From Opacimonas immobilis (GTDB taxonomy: Bacteria > Pseudomonadota > Gammaproteobacteria > Enterobacterales > Alteromonadaceae), in assembly GCF_048282545.1 (NCBI RefSeq), contig NZ_CP182485.1, positions 62,001 through 126,000 on the forward strand: a DNA stretch of 64,000 bases, in the 5' to 3' direction. Below are positions 35,945-45,951 of the stretch, piece after piece. A program made the position numbers and the translations under genes. The stretch's first letter is position 1; every line of letters starts with the position of its first letter. Under the pieces are notes generated by a model, which did no database searches, was not told where the DNA came from, and was given only the letters and a program-made list of their open reading frames with translations.

Positions 35945-38521
35945 TTAGAATGAGTACACTACGCGACCGTAGTAGTAACCACCATTGATACCAATTGGTG
36001 AAGTAGTTGGATAAGCAGAACCTACAACACCCGCCCATGGGTTGTTGTCTGGGCGCTCATCAAACGCATTCTTCATACCAACAGAAACACGAAGGTTATC
36101 GGTGTAGTTATAGCCGACTTCGATGTCCACTGTCGTCTCTGCACCTACTTCAATTGGAAGTGCGCCACCTGCATCCAAGTGGTCTTCAAAGATTGAATCG
36201 AAGTAGTTTACACGTGCAAGAACGTTTACATCACCCACAGTGTGATTTGCCGTTAAGCTCGCACGGAATGCAGGTAGATTTTCTTCAAACATACGAATAC
36301 GTGTTGCATCAAACAAGCCTTGTGCGCCTGCTTTAACACTTGATACTTCGGTGTCTGTCCAGTTTGCAGCCAATGCAAACGCCGTTTCACCTTCACCCAT
36401 ATCCATTGTGTAGTTTGCGACCAAATCCACACCTGATGTCTCAGTTGAGAACGCGTTGGTGAAGAACTTAATTGACGACAAGCTGCTTGCGTCTAAGTTA
36501 CCAGCAGCCGCAAGAGCAGAGCGATCATCATCAGTCAATGCAATCGTAGAAGAGATAGCCAAACGGTCATCCACTTCGATGTCAAAGTAATCTAATGTCA
36601 CAAATAAACCATTGTCGAATTCAGCTACCAAGCCCACTGACATTGAAGTTGATTCCTCAGGAGACAATGGTTGTGCACCTTTGCGAATAGAAACCGCATC
36701 AGTTGGTGGTAACGTTGCTTCGTCTTGTAAGCCATTTGGACCAAACGCTGTAGAAACGTTACGAACACTTGATTGACCAATCGTCGGCGCTTTAAAGCCT
36801 GTAGCAAACGCACCACGGATAGCGAAGTTATCGTCGATTTGGTAACGCGCTGATACCTTACCTTTTACCGTTGCACCGAAGTCTGTGAAGTCTTCATAAC
36901 GCAATGCTGCACCAATAGTTAGCACATCATCTACATTTAGCTCTGAATCTGCATAAAGCGCAAACGAGTTACGGCTAGCTTTGCCTTGATAACGAGCTGA
37001 CAAACCTGGGAAACCATTTGAACCGATACCAAAACCTTGAGCTGCTAAAGGACCTACTTCATAAGAAGCCGGGTCACCTGCAATCGAATCAAACGCTTCA
37101 TAACGGTATTCAACACCAGCAGCCGCAAAAAATGCGTCAGTGATGTACTTGTTAAAGTCTGCGTTAAATGCCACTTCTGTTTGCGTGTAAGTACCTGGCT
37201 TGAAAGACATCGGTGTGTTTGGACCAAGCGATGGGTTGATGGTGTTTGAAATCAAATATTCAATTTCATTTTCACCAAACGACACACTCACATCGTAGTT
37301 TGTTTCGCTTTCTAATTCACCACGTGTGCCCATTACTAATGAGGTATCCGTTACAACACCACCGAACTTAGGCGTAAAACCACCTGGTAATAATTCATTA
37401 AACGCAAAACAATCTGGGTTGTTTGCAACTTCATTGATATAACGAGGGTTTGTTAATACGTTGTCGCCAACTGCAATTGTTGGACAGTTACCTGTTCCAT
37501 CAGCGGTTAAATCAGCAATTAGAAGTAACTGTTCACCGTCTTCTGTTGTACCACCATCGTTTACACCACCACGGTTATGTGGATTACGGAAATAGAAACC
37601 ACCTTCTACTTCACGCTGTGAAACGCCACCAAATAGGTAAGCTTCAGAATCTGCATCCAATTCCAAGCCTGCGTTCATGAAGACTTTGAAATCTTTTTTG
37701 ATTTCAGGAGTACCCCAAACTTGCGCAGCAGGTTGTGCGACAAAGCTATTGCCAGCATCGATAAGTCCCTGAGCGTCATCACGTTGAACTGAGCGTGACG
37801 TTGGTTCAGCTGTACGTGATTCAAAAGATAAGTTGATGAAACCATTTTCTGATAGGTTGGCACCAAAGTTACCAGCCACCAACAAAGTTTGGCCGTCACC
37901 TTCTGTGAATTCACCCGCATTCACTTCAAGCATGCCACCGTCTGCGTCATCTTTTAGTGCAAAGTTGATGACGCCTGCAATGGCGTCAGAACCATACTGT
38001 GCGGCAGCACCATCGCGTAATACTTCGATTTGTTTCATTGCAATCGCAGGAATAGCAGAAATATCTGGACCGTGGGCACCATCAGAAATTTGGCCACCTA
38101 AAAACGTAATGACTGCTGAACGATGACGACGCTTACCATTGACCAATACAAGTGTATGATCCGGCGCTAAACCACGTAGGTTGGTCGGACGAACTAACGT
38201 TGAAGCGTCATTGATTGGTTGGTCATTCACATTTAAAGATGGTACCACAGTTTGTAGCATGGAAATCATGTCTGTGCTGCCTTGCGCACGAAGCTCTTCG
38301 GCACCAATGATATCAACTGGTACGGGTGATTCACCTACAGAGCGAGGCGCTGCACGAGTACCAACAACTGCGATTTTTTCGACCGATTTGACATCGGCAT
38401 CTTGAGCAACTGCTGGCATCGCAACAGTTGCACCTGCCGCAACAGAAGCAACTAGCGCTGCACGAACGGCGTGTGATAAGTGATTTAATTTTTTCATAGA
38501 ATTGTCTTTAAGCAAAGCCAT
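35945..38521 (-). CDS. TonB-dependent outer-membrane receptor
   Basis: Outer-membrane beta-barrel with plug for TonB-driven uptake. From the ATG at 38521 it has 858 residues; the internal ATG at 38497 (MKKLNHLSHAVRAALVA) is an alternative start and may be the true signal peptide. Cleavage is expected after AVAQ. The plug domain (about 45-190) contains LRGLAPDHTLVLVNGKRR and VEVLRD-type sequence (QIEVLRDGAAAQYGSDAIAGVINF). The C-terminus ends in aromatic VYSF, as barrels do. No Fur box or partner gene points to iron; the substrate is unknown. Confidence 0.88.
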   Translation of the reverse strand: MALLKDNSMKKLNHLSHAVRAALVASVAAGATVAMPAVAQDADVKSVEKIAVVGTRAAPRSVGESPVPVDIIGAEELRAQGSTDMISMLQTVVPSLNVNDQPINDASTLVRPTNLRGLAPDHTLVLVNGKRRHRSAVITFLGGQISDGAHGPDISAIPAIAMKQIEVLRDGAAAQYGSDAIAGVINFALKDDADGGMLEVNAGEFTEGDGQTLLVAGNFGANLSENGFINLSFESRTAEPTSRSVQRDDAQGLIDAGNSFVAQPAAQVWGTPEIKKDFKVFMNAGLELDADSEAYLFGGVSQREVEGGFYFRNPHNRGGVNDGGTTEDGEQLLLIADLTADGTGNCPTIAVGDNVLTNPRYINEVANNPDCFAFNELLPGGFTPKFGGVVTDTSLVMGTRGELESETNYDVSVSFGENEIEYLISNTINPSLGPNTPMSFKPGTYTQTEVAFNADFNKYITDAFFAAAGVEYRYEAFDSIAGDPASYEVGPLAAQGFGIGSNGFPGLSARYQGKASRNSFALYADSELNVDDVLTIGAALRYEDFTDFGATVKGKVSARYQIDDNFAIRGAFATGFKAPTIGQSSVRNVSTAFGPNGLQDEATLPPTDAVSIRKGAQPLSPEESTSMSVGLVAEFDNGLFVTLDYFDIEVDDRLAISSTIALTDDDRSALAAAGNLDASSLSSIKFFTNAFSTETSGVDLVANYTMDMGEGETAFALAANWTDTEVSSVKAGAQGLFDATRIRMFEENLPAFRASLTANHTVGDVNVLARVNYFDSIFEDHLDAGGALPIEVGAETTVDIEVGYNYTDNLRVSVGMKNAFDERPDNNPWAGVVGSAYPTTSPIGINGGYYYGRVVYSF

Positions 38522-38732
38522 GCTGTGCTCATTTCCCCTTGTGTAGTTTTTGTTGTGTGGATGCACTCTTAAATTGAAAGGTATAAAAGTACATCAACTC
38601 GAAGCATAAGCCAAAATGCATAAAAAATCGACTAAAAATTCGTTTCGCGGCCTGTTTTTAAAAGGTATTTAAACGAAATTCGTCAACGCGTGTCTTCCAC
38701 GTCACGCTTTGTTTTATCGGCGCCGAAATAGG

Positions 38733-39077
38733 TTATTGTAAATATTTAGTGATTTTTTCCAAATTCATGCCATTGTGGACGTTGGTATAGCCTTCAGCTT
38801 GAAGCAAACGCATCGCTTTGCCGGCTCGGTTCCCGGAGCGACAATACAAGATGATACTCGTATTTTTTTGCACCCCAAGTGCTTTAACACCCTCTAGAAT
38901 ATCTTGCCATTCAATGTGTTCTGCTTGCGGATGATGACCTTGTTCCCATTCTGCAATCGTCCTCACGTCAATGATGACCGGCGCGATTTTATTTTTAGTA
39001 TTCTGAGGTAGCTCTGATGCGTGTGTTTGACTGATGACTGGCAAAGCCAAAAATATGAGTGTTATGAGAAACTTCAT
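38733..39077 (-). CDS. Periplasmic single-domain rhodanese
   Basis: Sulfurtransferase-fold protein of 114 residues with a signal peptide (MKFLITLIFLALPVISQTHA). The rhodanese domain has IDVRTIAEWEQGH and the active-site loop CRSGNR, whose Cys would carry persulfide. PspE-like in size and location. Role in the cell is not evident; it lies between the receptor gene and the end of the prp operon, in the same direction as both. Confidence 0.88.
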   Translation of the reverse strand: MKFLITLIFLALPVISQTHASELPQNTKNKIAPVIIDVRTIAEWEQGHHPQAEHIEWQDILEGVKALGVQKNTSIILYCRSGNRAGKAMRLLQAEGYTNVHNGMNLEKITKYLQ

Positions 39078-39114
39078 GGACGTAATTCACCTAATGTTTT
39101 ATCTAAATTTAGTG

Positions 39115-39150
39115 CAAAAAAAAGCGCCAAGCAATAACCTAGCGCTTATT
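39115..39150 (-). terminator. Terminator of the prp operon
   Basis: Read leftward, AAGCGC pairs with GCGCTT around a longer, partly paired loop and is followed by eight T residues. It lies 16 bases past the prpF stop. Confidence 0.7.
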
Positions 39151-39165
39151 TATCTTGTGCCGATA

Positions 39166-40359
39166 TTACAGGTTAGGCTCAGGCACCCTCACCCAACCTT
39201 CCATTAACACCCTAGCACTGCGGCTCATTACGACACGCTCAACTTGCCATTGACCATCGACTTCAGATGCTGATGCACCGACTTTAAGCGTACCAGAGGG
39301 ATGACCAAACGTCACTGCGTCCCGCGCGCCTCCACCGGCGGCTTCATTGACCAATGTCCCTGGAATCGCAGAGGCTGTTGCAATAGCTACGGCAGCGGTT
39401 CCCATCATGGCGTGATGCAGTTTGCCCATCGACAAGGCACGGACGTGACAGTCAATCTCGGATACACTGATCGCCGTCCCTGCCGAACTCACATAATCTT
39501 GCGCGGGTGAAACAAAGGCGATCTTTGGAATATGCTGAGATGTCGCTGCCGTTTCAATATCAGGACTCAAGCCCATCGCCACTGCGCCATGCAGACGGAT
39601 TGTTTCAAAGCGTTCTAACGCATCCTCATCACCATTAATCGCTTCTTGCAATTCAGTGCCTTGGTAGCCCAAATCCGACGCTCTGAAAAACAGCGTTGGA
39701 ATGCCCGAGTTCACCATGCTGACATCAAATTCACCAATATCAGGTACATGCAAGCGGTCAACCGTATTCCCGGTAGGTAAAACAAGCTCATCTGGCTCAA
39801 CGGGTGCGACAAAGGCAATCGGTACTTCAGCAGCAGGGAACGTCACGCCATCCAGCATAAAATCACCTATTTCTTGCACTTGTCCATTGGTAATGGGCAC
39901 AGAAGCAATGATCGTTTTGCCAATGTTTTGCTGCCAGATACGCACTTCACACACCCCATTTTCTGGAATGCGCTCAGCCGCCACTAAGCCTTTTTCAATC
40001 GCAAAAGAGCCCACAGCTGCAGTTAAGTTACCGCAGTTACCCGACCAATCGACAAAGGCTCTATCAATCGCCACCTGGCCAAACAAATAGTTCACATCGT
40101 GATTGGGTTGGTCTGAAGCTGACAAAATCACCGTTTTGGAGGTGCTCGACGTCGCTCCACCCATGCCATCAGTGTGCTTGCCATAAGGATCAGGACTACC
40201 AATGACACGTAACAAGAGTGCATCGCGATATGGGCCTGGTTGCTGGGCTTTTTCAGGCAAGTCCTCTAGGGCAAAAAATACGCCCTTGGAAGTGCCGCCA
40301 CGCATATAAGTGGCGGGAACTTTTATTTGCGCTGCATGCGCCAATGGTGCGGTAGACAT
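39166..40359 (-). CDS. prpF: 2-methylaconitate cis-trans isomerase PrpF
   Basis: Converts the 2-methylaconitate isomer made by AcnD so that it can be hydrated to 2-methylisocitrate. The 397-residue protein has the duplicated diaminopimelate epimerase-like fold, with YMRGGTSKGVFF at the N-terminus, the SGNCGNLTAAVG block with the first active-site region and the SGTLKVGA block. Its ATG overlaps the acnD stop by one base. PrpF is found with AcnD-type but not PrpD-type pathways, which fits. Confidence 0.94.
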   Translation of the reverse strand: MSTAPLAHAAQIKVPATYMRGGTSKGVFFALEDLPEKAQQPGPYRDALLLRVIGSPDPYGKHTDGMGGATSSTSKTVILSASDQPNHDVNYLFGQVAIDRAFVDWSGNCGNLTAAVGSFAIEKGLVAAERIPENGVCEVRIWQQNIGKTIIASVPITNGQVQEIGDFMLDGVTFPAAEVPIAFVAPVEPDELVLPTGNTVDRLHVPDIGEFDVSMVNSGIPTLFFRASDLGYQGTELQEAINGDEDALERFETIRLHGAVAMGLSPDIETAATSQHIPKIAFVSPAQDYVSSAGTAISVSEIDCHVRALSMGKLHHAMMGTAAVAIATASAIPGTLVNEAAGGGARDAVTFGHPSGTLKVGASASEVDGQWQVERVVMSRSARVLMEGWVRVPEPNL

Positions 40360-42953
40360 TACGCCACCTGCCCTTCTAAAAAGTCCTGAGCAAAGCGCTG
40401 CAATACGCCACCTGCGCTATAGACAGACACTTCTTCAGCGGTATCCAGGCGACATTTGACGGGTGCACGCATGACTTCACCGTTCGCTCGTGTAATCACC
40501 AACGTTAACTCTGCACCGGCATCCACTTCACCTTCGATAGCAAAGGTTTCAGTGCCGTCAATCTGGTACGTATGACGAGTTTCACTGTTGATAAACTCAA
40601 CCGGTAATACGCCCATGCCTACAAGGTTCGTACGGTGAATGCGCTCAAATCCTTCTGCCACAATCACTTCAACGCCAGCGAGACGAACGCCTTTGGCTGC
40701 CCAGTCGCGTGATGAACCTTGCCCGTAGTCTGCCCCTGCCACAATAATCAGCGGTTGCTTGCGCTGCATATAAGTTTCAATGACTTCCCACATACGCATA
40801 GTCTGACCTTCTGGCTCTAAACGCGCCAACGAGCCTTGCACGATTTCGCCATTATCATCGCGCACCATTTCATTAAGTAATTTCGGGTTTGCGAATGTTG
40901 CACGTTGGGCCGTTAAGTGGTCGCCACGGTGCGTGGCATATGAGTTAAAGTCTTCTTCAGGCAAGCCCATTTTTGCCAAATATTCACCGGCAGCAGATGA
41001 GGCCAAAATCGCATTTGAGGGAGATAAATGGTCCGTCGTAATGTTATCGCCTAACACAGCCAGTGCACGCATACCTTGCATGGTACGAGGTGCGGCCAAA
41101 GCGCCTTCCCAATACGGCGGACGACGAATATATGTCGACATTTCACGCCAATCGTACAATGGATTGTTTTTCTCACCATAGTCTACGCTCAAATCAAACA
41201 TGGGCGTATATACAGATTTAAACATCTCAGGTTTGACGCTGGCTTTGATGATCGCATCGACTTCCGCATCGTCTGGCCAGATATCTTTTAGGTAAACCGG
41301 ATTGCCATCTTTATCCGTACCCAACACGTCTTTTTCGATATCAAAACGCATTGAGCCAGCAATCGCATACGCGACCACTAACGGCGGAGACGCTAGGAAA
41401 GCCTGTGAGGCATATGGGTGGATACGGCCATCAAAATTTCGGTTACCGGATAACACAGCGGTTGCATACAAATCACGGTCGATGATTTCTTGTTGAATGG
41501 CAGGATCCAGCGCACCTGACATGCCGTTACACGACGTACAGGCATAAGCAACAATACCAAAGCCTAGCTGTTCTAGTTCAGATAAAAGCCCAGCTTCTTC
41601 CAGGTACATCTTGACCACTTTTGATCCTGGCGCAAGTGATGATTTAACCCATGGCTGACGAGTTAAGCCTAACTCATTGGCTTTTTTGGCCAACATGCCG
41701 GCCATAATGACATTTCGTGGATTCGAAGTATTCGTACATGAGGTAATCGCTGCGATGATCACCGCACCATCTGGCATCAAACCGTCTGGCTTGTCATAGG
41801 CTTTAGCAATGCCGCGCTCGCCCAGTTCTTTCACTGGTAATTTGGCATGCGGATTAGAAGGGCCAGCCATATTTCGTTCAACCGCAGACAAATCAAAACG
41901 CAATATACGCTCGTATTCTGCACCGACCATACTATCCGCCCAAAGGCCGGTGGTTTTGGCATATTGCTCAACCAATGCGACTTGCTCAGGCTCACGTCCC
42001 GTAAGGTTCAAGTAATCAATGGTTTGCTCGTCAATATAGAACATCGCCGCCGTCGCGCCGTATTCTGGCGTCATATTGGAGATAGTTGCACGGTCGCCCA
42101 ATGATAGGTGTTTGGTACCTTCACCATAAAACTCTAAGTAAGCCCCGACAACACGCTCTTGACGCAAGAACTGGGTCAATGCCAATACGATATCCGTTGA
42201 AGTAATGCCTGCTTGAGGTTTACCGGTAAACTCAACACCGACAATATCAGGCAGACGCATATATGACGCACGACCTAACATAACATTCTCAGCTTCAAGA
42301 CCACCGACACCAATGGAAATAACACCCAACGCATCAGTATGCGGCGTGTGTGAGTCAGTACCCACACACGTATCTGGGAAAGCGACATTATCGCGCAACT
42401 GCACGACTGGCGACATTTTCTCTAGGTTGATCTGGTGCATGATCCCATTGCCAGGAGGAATAACATCCACGTTTTTAAACGCGGTTTTGGTCCAGTTGAT
42501 AAAGTGGAAACGGTCTTCGTTGCGACGATCTTCAATCGCACGATTTTTTTCAAACGCGTCTGCTTCAAAACCACCGTGCTCAACGGCCAAAGAGTGATCT
42601 ACGATCAACTGGGTCGGTACGACTGGGTTAACTTTAGCTGGATCGCCGCCTTTATCGGCAATTGCATCACGCAAACCAGCCAAATCGACTAATGCCGTTT
42701 GCCCCAAAATATCGTGACACACCACGCGTGCTGGGAACCATGGAAAATCTTGCTCGCGCTTGCGGTAAATCAACTGTTCTAGCGAAACGTTGAGCATAGC
42801 TGGATCGCATTTGCGCACCAAATTCTCTGCGAGTACTTTGGAAGTGTAAGGTAATTTGGCCCACGCATCGGCTTCGATCGCGTTGACCGCGGCCTCAGCG
42901 TTGAAATATTCAACGCTTGAGCCAGGTAGGGTTTGTTTAAACTCGGTATTCAT
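40359..42953 (-). CDS. acnD: Fe-S-dependent 2-methylcitrate dehydratase AcnD
   Basis: Aconitase-family enzyme that dehydrates 2-methylcitrate in propionate breakdown. The 864 residues hold the 4Fe-4S ligands: the first Cys is in ITSCTNTS (about residue 405) and the pair in CTSCNGMSG (about 470). DSHTPHTDALG and the C-terminal swivel domain with GSSRDWAAKG (about 750) are also seen. Gene order prpC-acnD-prpF supports AcnD over a general aconitase. Confidence 0.94.
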   Translation of the reverse strand: MNTEFKQTLPGSSVEYFNAEAAVNAIEADAWAKLPYTSKVLAENLVRKCDPAMLNVSLEQLIYRKREQDFPWFPARVVCHDILGQTALVDLAGLRDAIADKGGDPAKVNPVVPTQLIVDHSLAVEHGGFEADAFEKNRAIEDRRNEDRFHFINWTKTAFKNVDVIPPGNGIMHQINLEKMSPVVQLRDNVAFPDTCVGTDSHTPHTDALGVISIGVGGLEAENVMLGRASYMRLPDIVGVEFTGKPQAGITSTDIVLALTQFLRQERVVGAYLEFYGEGTKHLSLGDRATISNMTPEYGATAAMFYIDEQTIDYLNLTGREPEQVALVEQYAKTTGLWADSMVGAEYERILRFDLSAVERNMAGPSNPHAKLPVKELGERGIAKAYDKPDGLMPDGAVIIAAITSCTNTSNPRNVIMAGMLAKKANELGLTRQPWVKSSLAPGSKVVKMYLEEAGLLSELEQLGFGIVAYACTSCNGMSGALDPAIQQEIIDRDLYATAVLSGNRNFDGRIHPYASQAFLASPPLVVAYAIAGSMRFDIEKDVLGTDKDGNPVYLKDIWPDDAEVDAIIKASVKPEMFKSVYTPMFDLSVDYGEKNNPLYDWREMSTYIRRPPYWEGALAAPRTMQGMRALAVLGDNITTDHLSPSNAILASSAAGEYLAKMGLPEEDFNSYATHRGDHLTAQRATFANPKLLNEMVRDDNGEIVQGSLARLEPEGQTMRMWEVIETYMQRKQPLIIVAGADYGQGSSRDWAAKGVRLAGVEVIVAEGFERIHRTNLVGMGVLPVEFINSETRHTYQIDGTETFAIEGEVDAGAELTLVITRANGEVMRAPVKCRLDTAEEVSVYSAGGVLQRFAQDFLEGQVA

Positions 42954-42975
42954 ATGCTTGCCTTAAATGTGGGAA

Positions 42976-44103
42976 TTAAACGCGCTGACCAATCGGCGTC
43001 ACTTTACGCGGCTCCGAGCCGGTATAATCCGCACTTGGACGAATGATACGGTTGTTATCACGTTGTTCCATGACGTGTGCTGCCCAGCCCGTCAAACGCG
43101 AACATACGAAAATTGGGGTAAATAACTTGGTGGGAATCCCCATAAAGTGATACGCAGACGCGTGGAAGAAATCAGCGTTACAGAATAATTTCTTTTCATC
43201 CCACATGAATTGTTCACAAGCCACAGAAATGTCGTATAAGTTGCGGTCACCAAATTCTTCCGCCAGTTTCTCAGACCAGCCTTTGATGATGACATTACGC
43301 GGATCTGACTCACGATAGATCGCATGCCCAAAGCCCATGATTTTTTCTTTGCGCTCTAACATGCCACGCATCTGGACTACCGCATCTTCTGGGTCGCTGA
43401 AGCGCTCAATCATATCCATCGCTGCCTCGTTCGCTCCACCGTGAAGTGGACCGCGCAATGAACCAATGGCACCTGTGATACACGAATACATGTCGGATAA
43501 CGTTGACGCACAAACACGAGCCGTAAAGGTCGAGGCGTTAAATTCATGTTCAGCATACAAAATTAACGAGACATCCATGACTTTACGATGTAATTCAGAT
43601 GGCGTCTTACCGGTCAATAACGCTAAGAAATGTCCACCAATCCCATCTTCATCTGTATTGCAATCGATTTCAACGCCATCATGAGTGTAGCGATACCAAT
43701 ATGTCACAATCGCTGGAAATGCACCTAATAGACGATTAGCTGCTTGTTGTTGCTGACCAAAATCAGCTTCGCCTTCCAAGTTACCTAACATGGAACAACC
43801 GGTACGCATGACGTCCATAGGGTGCGCGTCTTTTGGAATGAGCTTCAATACGGCTTTTAAGCTCTCTGGTAGGTCGCGATTGGCTTTTAATACCGCTTTG
43901 TACTCATCGAGTTGCGTTTGATTCGGTAACTCTCCGTTAAACAATAAATACGCCACTTCTTCAAATGTTGCATTATCAGCCAAATCCGATACATCATAAC
44001 CGCAGTAAGTCAAACCTGAGCCAGATTTGCCAACCGTACATAATTTCGTTTCACCTGCAGATTGTCCGCGTAAACCTGCGCCGCCTAATTTCTTATCAAC
44101 CAT
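42976..44103 (-). CDS. prpC: 2-methylcitrate synthase
   Basis: Condenses propionyl-CoA with oxaloacetate. I use the ATG at 44103, six bases after AGGAG; a second ATG at 44109 lies directly on the ribosome site. The 375-residue citrate synthase fold shows GPLHGGANEAAM (catalytic His region), GFGHAIYR (His) and the Asp-containing NADFFHAS. GLTYCGYDVSDLA near the N-terminus is typical of PrpC-type enzymes. Confidence 0.95.
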   Translation of the reverse strand: MVDKKLGGAGLRGQSAGETKLCTVGKSGSGLTYCGYDVSDLADNATFEEVAYLLFNGELPNQTQLDEYKAVLKANRDLPESLKAVLKLIPKDAHPMDVMRTGCSMLGNLEGEADFGQQQQAANRLLGAFPAIVTYWYRYTHDGVEIDCNTDEDGIGGHFLALLTGKTPSELHRKVMDVSLILYAEHEFNASTFTARVCASTLSDMYSCITGAIGSLRGPLHGGANEAAMDMIERFSDPEDAVVQMRGMLERKEKIMGFGHAIYRESDPRNVIIKGWSEKLAEEFGDRNLYDISVACEQFMWDEKKLFCNADFFHASAYHFMGIPTKLFTPIFVCSRLTGWAAHVMEQRDNNRIIRPSADYTGSEPRKVTPIGQRV

Positions 44104-44153
44104 GTTCATCTCCTATTTTTGAGGGTAAGGGTGGTTTGTTTTAAATTGAAAAT

Positions 44154-45032
44154 TTATTTGTTTTTGCCTTCGGCAAATAGAGCATCGAGTTTTTGCTCAT
44201 AGTCGTGATAGCCAAGATAATCGTATAAGTCCATACGCGTCTGCATCGTATCGATCACGGCTTTTTGATCGCCATCGTTTAGGATATGCTGATAAACGTT
44301 TTCGGCTGCTTTATTCATTGCGCGGAACGCTGATAATGGGTAAAGCACCATCGCTGCGCCCCACTCACCTAACTGTTCACGGTTCCATAGCTCGGTTTGA
44401 CCAAACTCCGTGATGTTTGCCAAGATAGGAACATCTAAGGCTTCGCTGAAGGCACGGTAATGCTCTTCCGTCTTAACCGCTTCTGCAAAAATCCCGTCAG
44501 CACCGGCAGCAACGTAAGCCTTAGCACGCTCAATCGCCGCCTCTAACCCTTCTTGCGCAAACGCATCCGTACGCGCCATGATGAAGAAATCAGGATCAGT
44601 GCGCGCATCTACGGCCGCTCTAATCCGGTCGACCATTTCTTCAGTGGACACGATTTCTTTGTTTGGACGATGACCACAGCGCTTTTGCGCGACTTGGTCT
44701 TCCATGTGGACTGCTGCAGCACCGGCTTTTTCCATATCGCGAATGGTTTTGGCAATGTTAAATGCTCCGCCCCACCCCGTATCAATATCGACTAATAACG
44801 GCAAATCACACGCCGCAGTAATGCGCTGCACGTCGACAAGCACATCGTTTAACGAAGTCATGCCCAAATCAGGTAGGCCATAAGAAGCATTTGCTACACC
44901 GCCACCGGATAAATAAATGGCTTGATGCCCGATACGCTTTGCCATCATCGCTGCATACGCGTTAATGGTACCGACGATTTGCAATGGCTGGTTAGCCACT
45001 AAAGCGTCTCTGAATTTTTTTCCTGCACTCAT
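44154..45032 (-). CDS. prpB: 2-methylisocitrate lyase
   Basis: Splits 2-methylisocitrate to pyruvate and succinate, the last step of the methylcitrate cycle. The 292-residue PEP mutase/ICL-fold protein shows YLSGGGVANASYGLPD, the metal-binding VDIDTGWGG and the catalytic KRCGHRPNK loop. First enzyme gene after the regulator; 50 bases precede prpC. Confidence 0.96.
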   Translation of the reverse strand: MSAGKKFRDALVANQPLQIVGTINAYAAMMAKRIGHQAIYLSGGGVANASYGLPDLGMTSLNDVLVDVQRITAACDLPLLVDIDTGWGGAFNIAKTIRDMEKAGAAAVHMEDQVAQKRCGHRPNKEIVSTEEMVDRIRAAVDARTDPDFFIMARTDAFAQEGLEAAIERAKAYVAAGADGIFAEAVKTEEHYRAFSEALDVPILANITEFGQTELWNREQLGEWGAAMVLYPLSAFRAMNKAAENVYQHILNDGDQKAVIDTMQTRMDLYDYLGYHDYEQKLDALFAEGKNK

Positions 45033-45047
45033 GAAATAGTCCTCTTG

Positions 45048-45713
45048 TTAAGATTGGCTTGCCAGTTTCTTGGCAATCGTGTTCTTGCTGTATGTGATGT
45101 GGCGACGCATAAGCATTTCGGCTAGTTCCTCGTCACGATTTAAAATGGCTTGCGCAATGTGCTTGTGTTCAGCGTAGGCAGTCGTCACTCGAGGACCTGC
45201 CATTCCAAGCTGGACGCGATACATGCGCACCAAGTGATAAATACCTTCCGTTAATAAGGTAATAAGCTGTTGGTTTTTGGAACCCAAGATAATGCGGTAG
45301 TGAAAATCATAATCACCGGCTTCTTGATAATAGCTCTCGCCCTCTCGTACCGTCTCGAAATGCGTATCGAGAAGGCTAAGTAACTTGTTTATTTCGGCCA
45401 TGGTCATGTTGCGCGCAGCGAGACGAGCAGCCATCCCTTCAAGGGATTCGCGAATTTCATATAGTTCTTGCAAACCTGCTTCTGATAATTCAACCACGCG
45501 TGCCCCAACATTGGCTTTACGCTCAACGATATGACAGGCGGTCAAGCGATTGATGGCTTCGCGAATGACAGCTCGACTGACTTGGTATTTTGTCGACAAC
45601 TCGGTTTCGCTGAGTTTCGCTCCGGCGGGAATGACGCCCTCGACAATATCTTGTCTTAACTGAATAAACGTGCGGTCCGCACTAGTGATAGGAGTAACAT
45701 TTGCTGTTGCCAT
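45048..45713 (-). CDS. GntR-family (FCD) regulator of the prp operon
   Basis: Transcription regulator of 221 residues. It has a winged HTH (KLSETELSTKYQVSRAVIREAINRL, shown here in part as ELSTKYQVSRAVIREAI) and a C-terminal FCD ligand domain whose metal or ligand histidines appear in DYDFHYRI and EHKHIAQAI. It is the first gene of the operon, 15 bases ahead of prpB. Two TTGTCGACAA palindromes at its promoter are the likely operators. The ligand is probably a methylcitrate-pathway intermediate; this is inference. It replaces the sigma-54-type PrpR of enterobacteria. Confidence 0.88.
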   Translation of the reverse strand: MATANVTPITSADRTFIQLRQDIVEGVIPAGAKLSETELSTKYQVSRAVIREAINRLTACHIVERKANVGARVVELSEAGLQELYEIRESLEGMAARLAARNMTMAEINKLLSLLDTHFETVREGESYYQEAGDYDFHYRIILGSKNQQLITLLTEGIYHLVRMYRVQLGMAGPRVTTAYAEHKHIAQAILNRDEELAEMLMRRHITYSKNTIAKKLASQS

Positions 45714-45733
45714 GGAATTACCTCAACCAAGCC

Positions 45734-45745
45734 ATTGTCGACAAT
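45734..45745. promoter_or_regulatory. Operator palindrome 1, at the prp -10 element
   Basis: ATTGTCGACAAT, a perfect 12-base palindrome, overlapping the downstream side of the predicted leftward -10 element. A repressor here would block RNA polymerase. Confidence 0.75.
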
Positions 45746-45771
45746 ATAGCCCTTTAGGATGATTTTAGCAA
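45743..45771 (-). promoter_or_regulatory. Promoter of the prp operon
   Basis: On the minus strand TTGCTA (45771-45766) and TATATT (45748-45743) are 17 bases apart, giving a transcript that begins just ahead of the GntR gene. Confidence 0.65.
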
Positions 45772-45785
45772 GAGTTTACCGGCAG

Positions 45786-45797
45786 ATTGTCGACAAA
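45786..45797. promoter_or_regulatory. Operator palindrome 2, upstream of the prp -35 element
   Basis: ATTGTCGACAAA contains the same TTGTCGACAA core (45787-45796), 52 bases from palindrome 1 and about 15 bases upstream of the -35 element, so the promoter lies between two copies. The second copy also faces the divergent S51 gene at 45952. Confidence 0.7.
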
Positions 45798-45951
45798 AGT
45801 ATGAGGAGTAAGATACACATCCAAGAAGAGACGTGACTGAAAAAATACATCGCATTGCTCAAAGCATCGATTAGCATTAATATCACGCAACTCAAACCAA
45901 TTGATAAACGTGTTTTAAAAACTAAAATCGAAAAATGGAGTTTGTAAATTC

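Noticed and set aside
38522..38732. Fur box upstream of the TonB-dependent receptor
   Set aside because: No GATAATGAT-type repeats were found, so iron regulation is not supported.
41809..42692. Several overlapping plus-strand frames of 68-94 codons
   Set aside because: All lie opposite acnD, whose frame and motifs are unambiguous.
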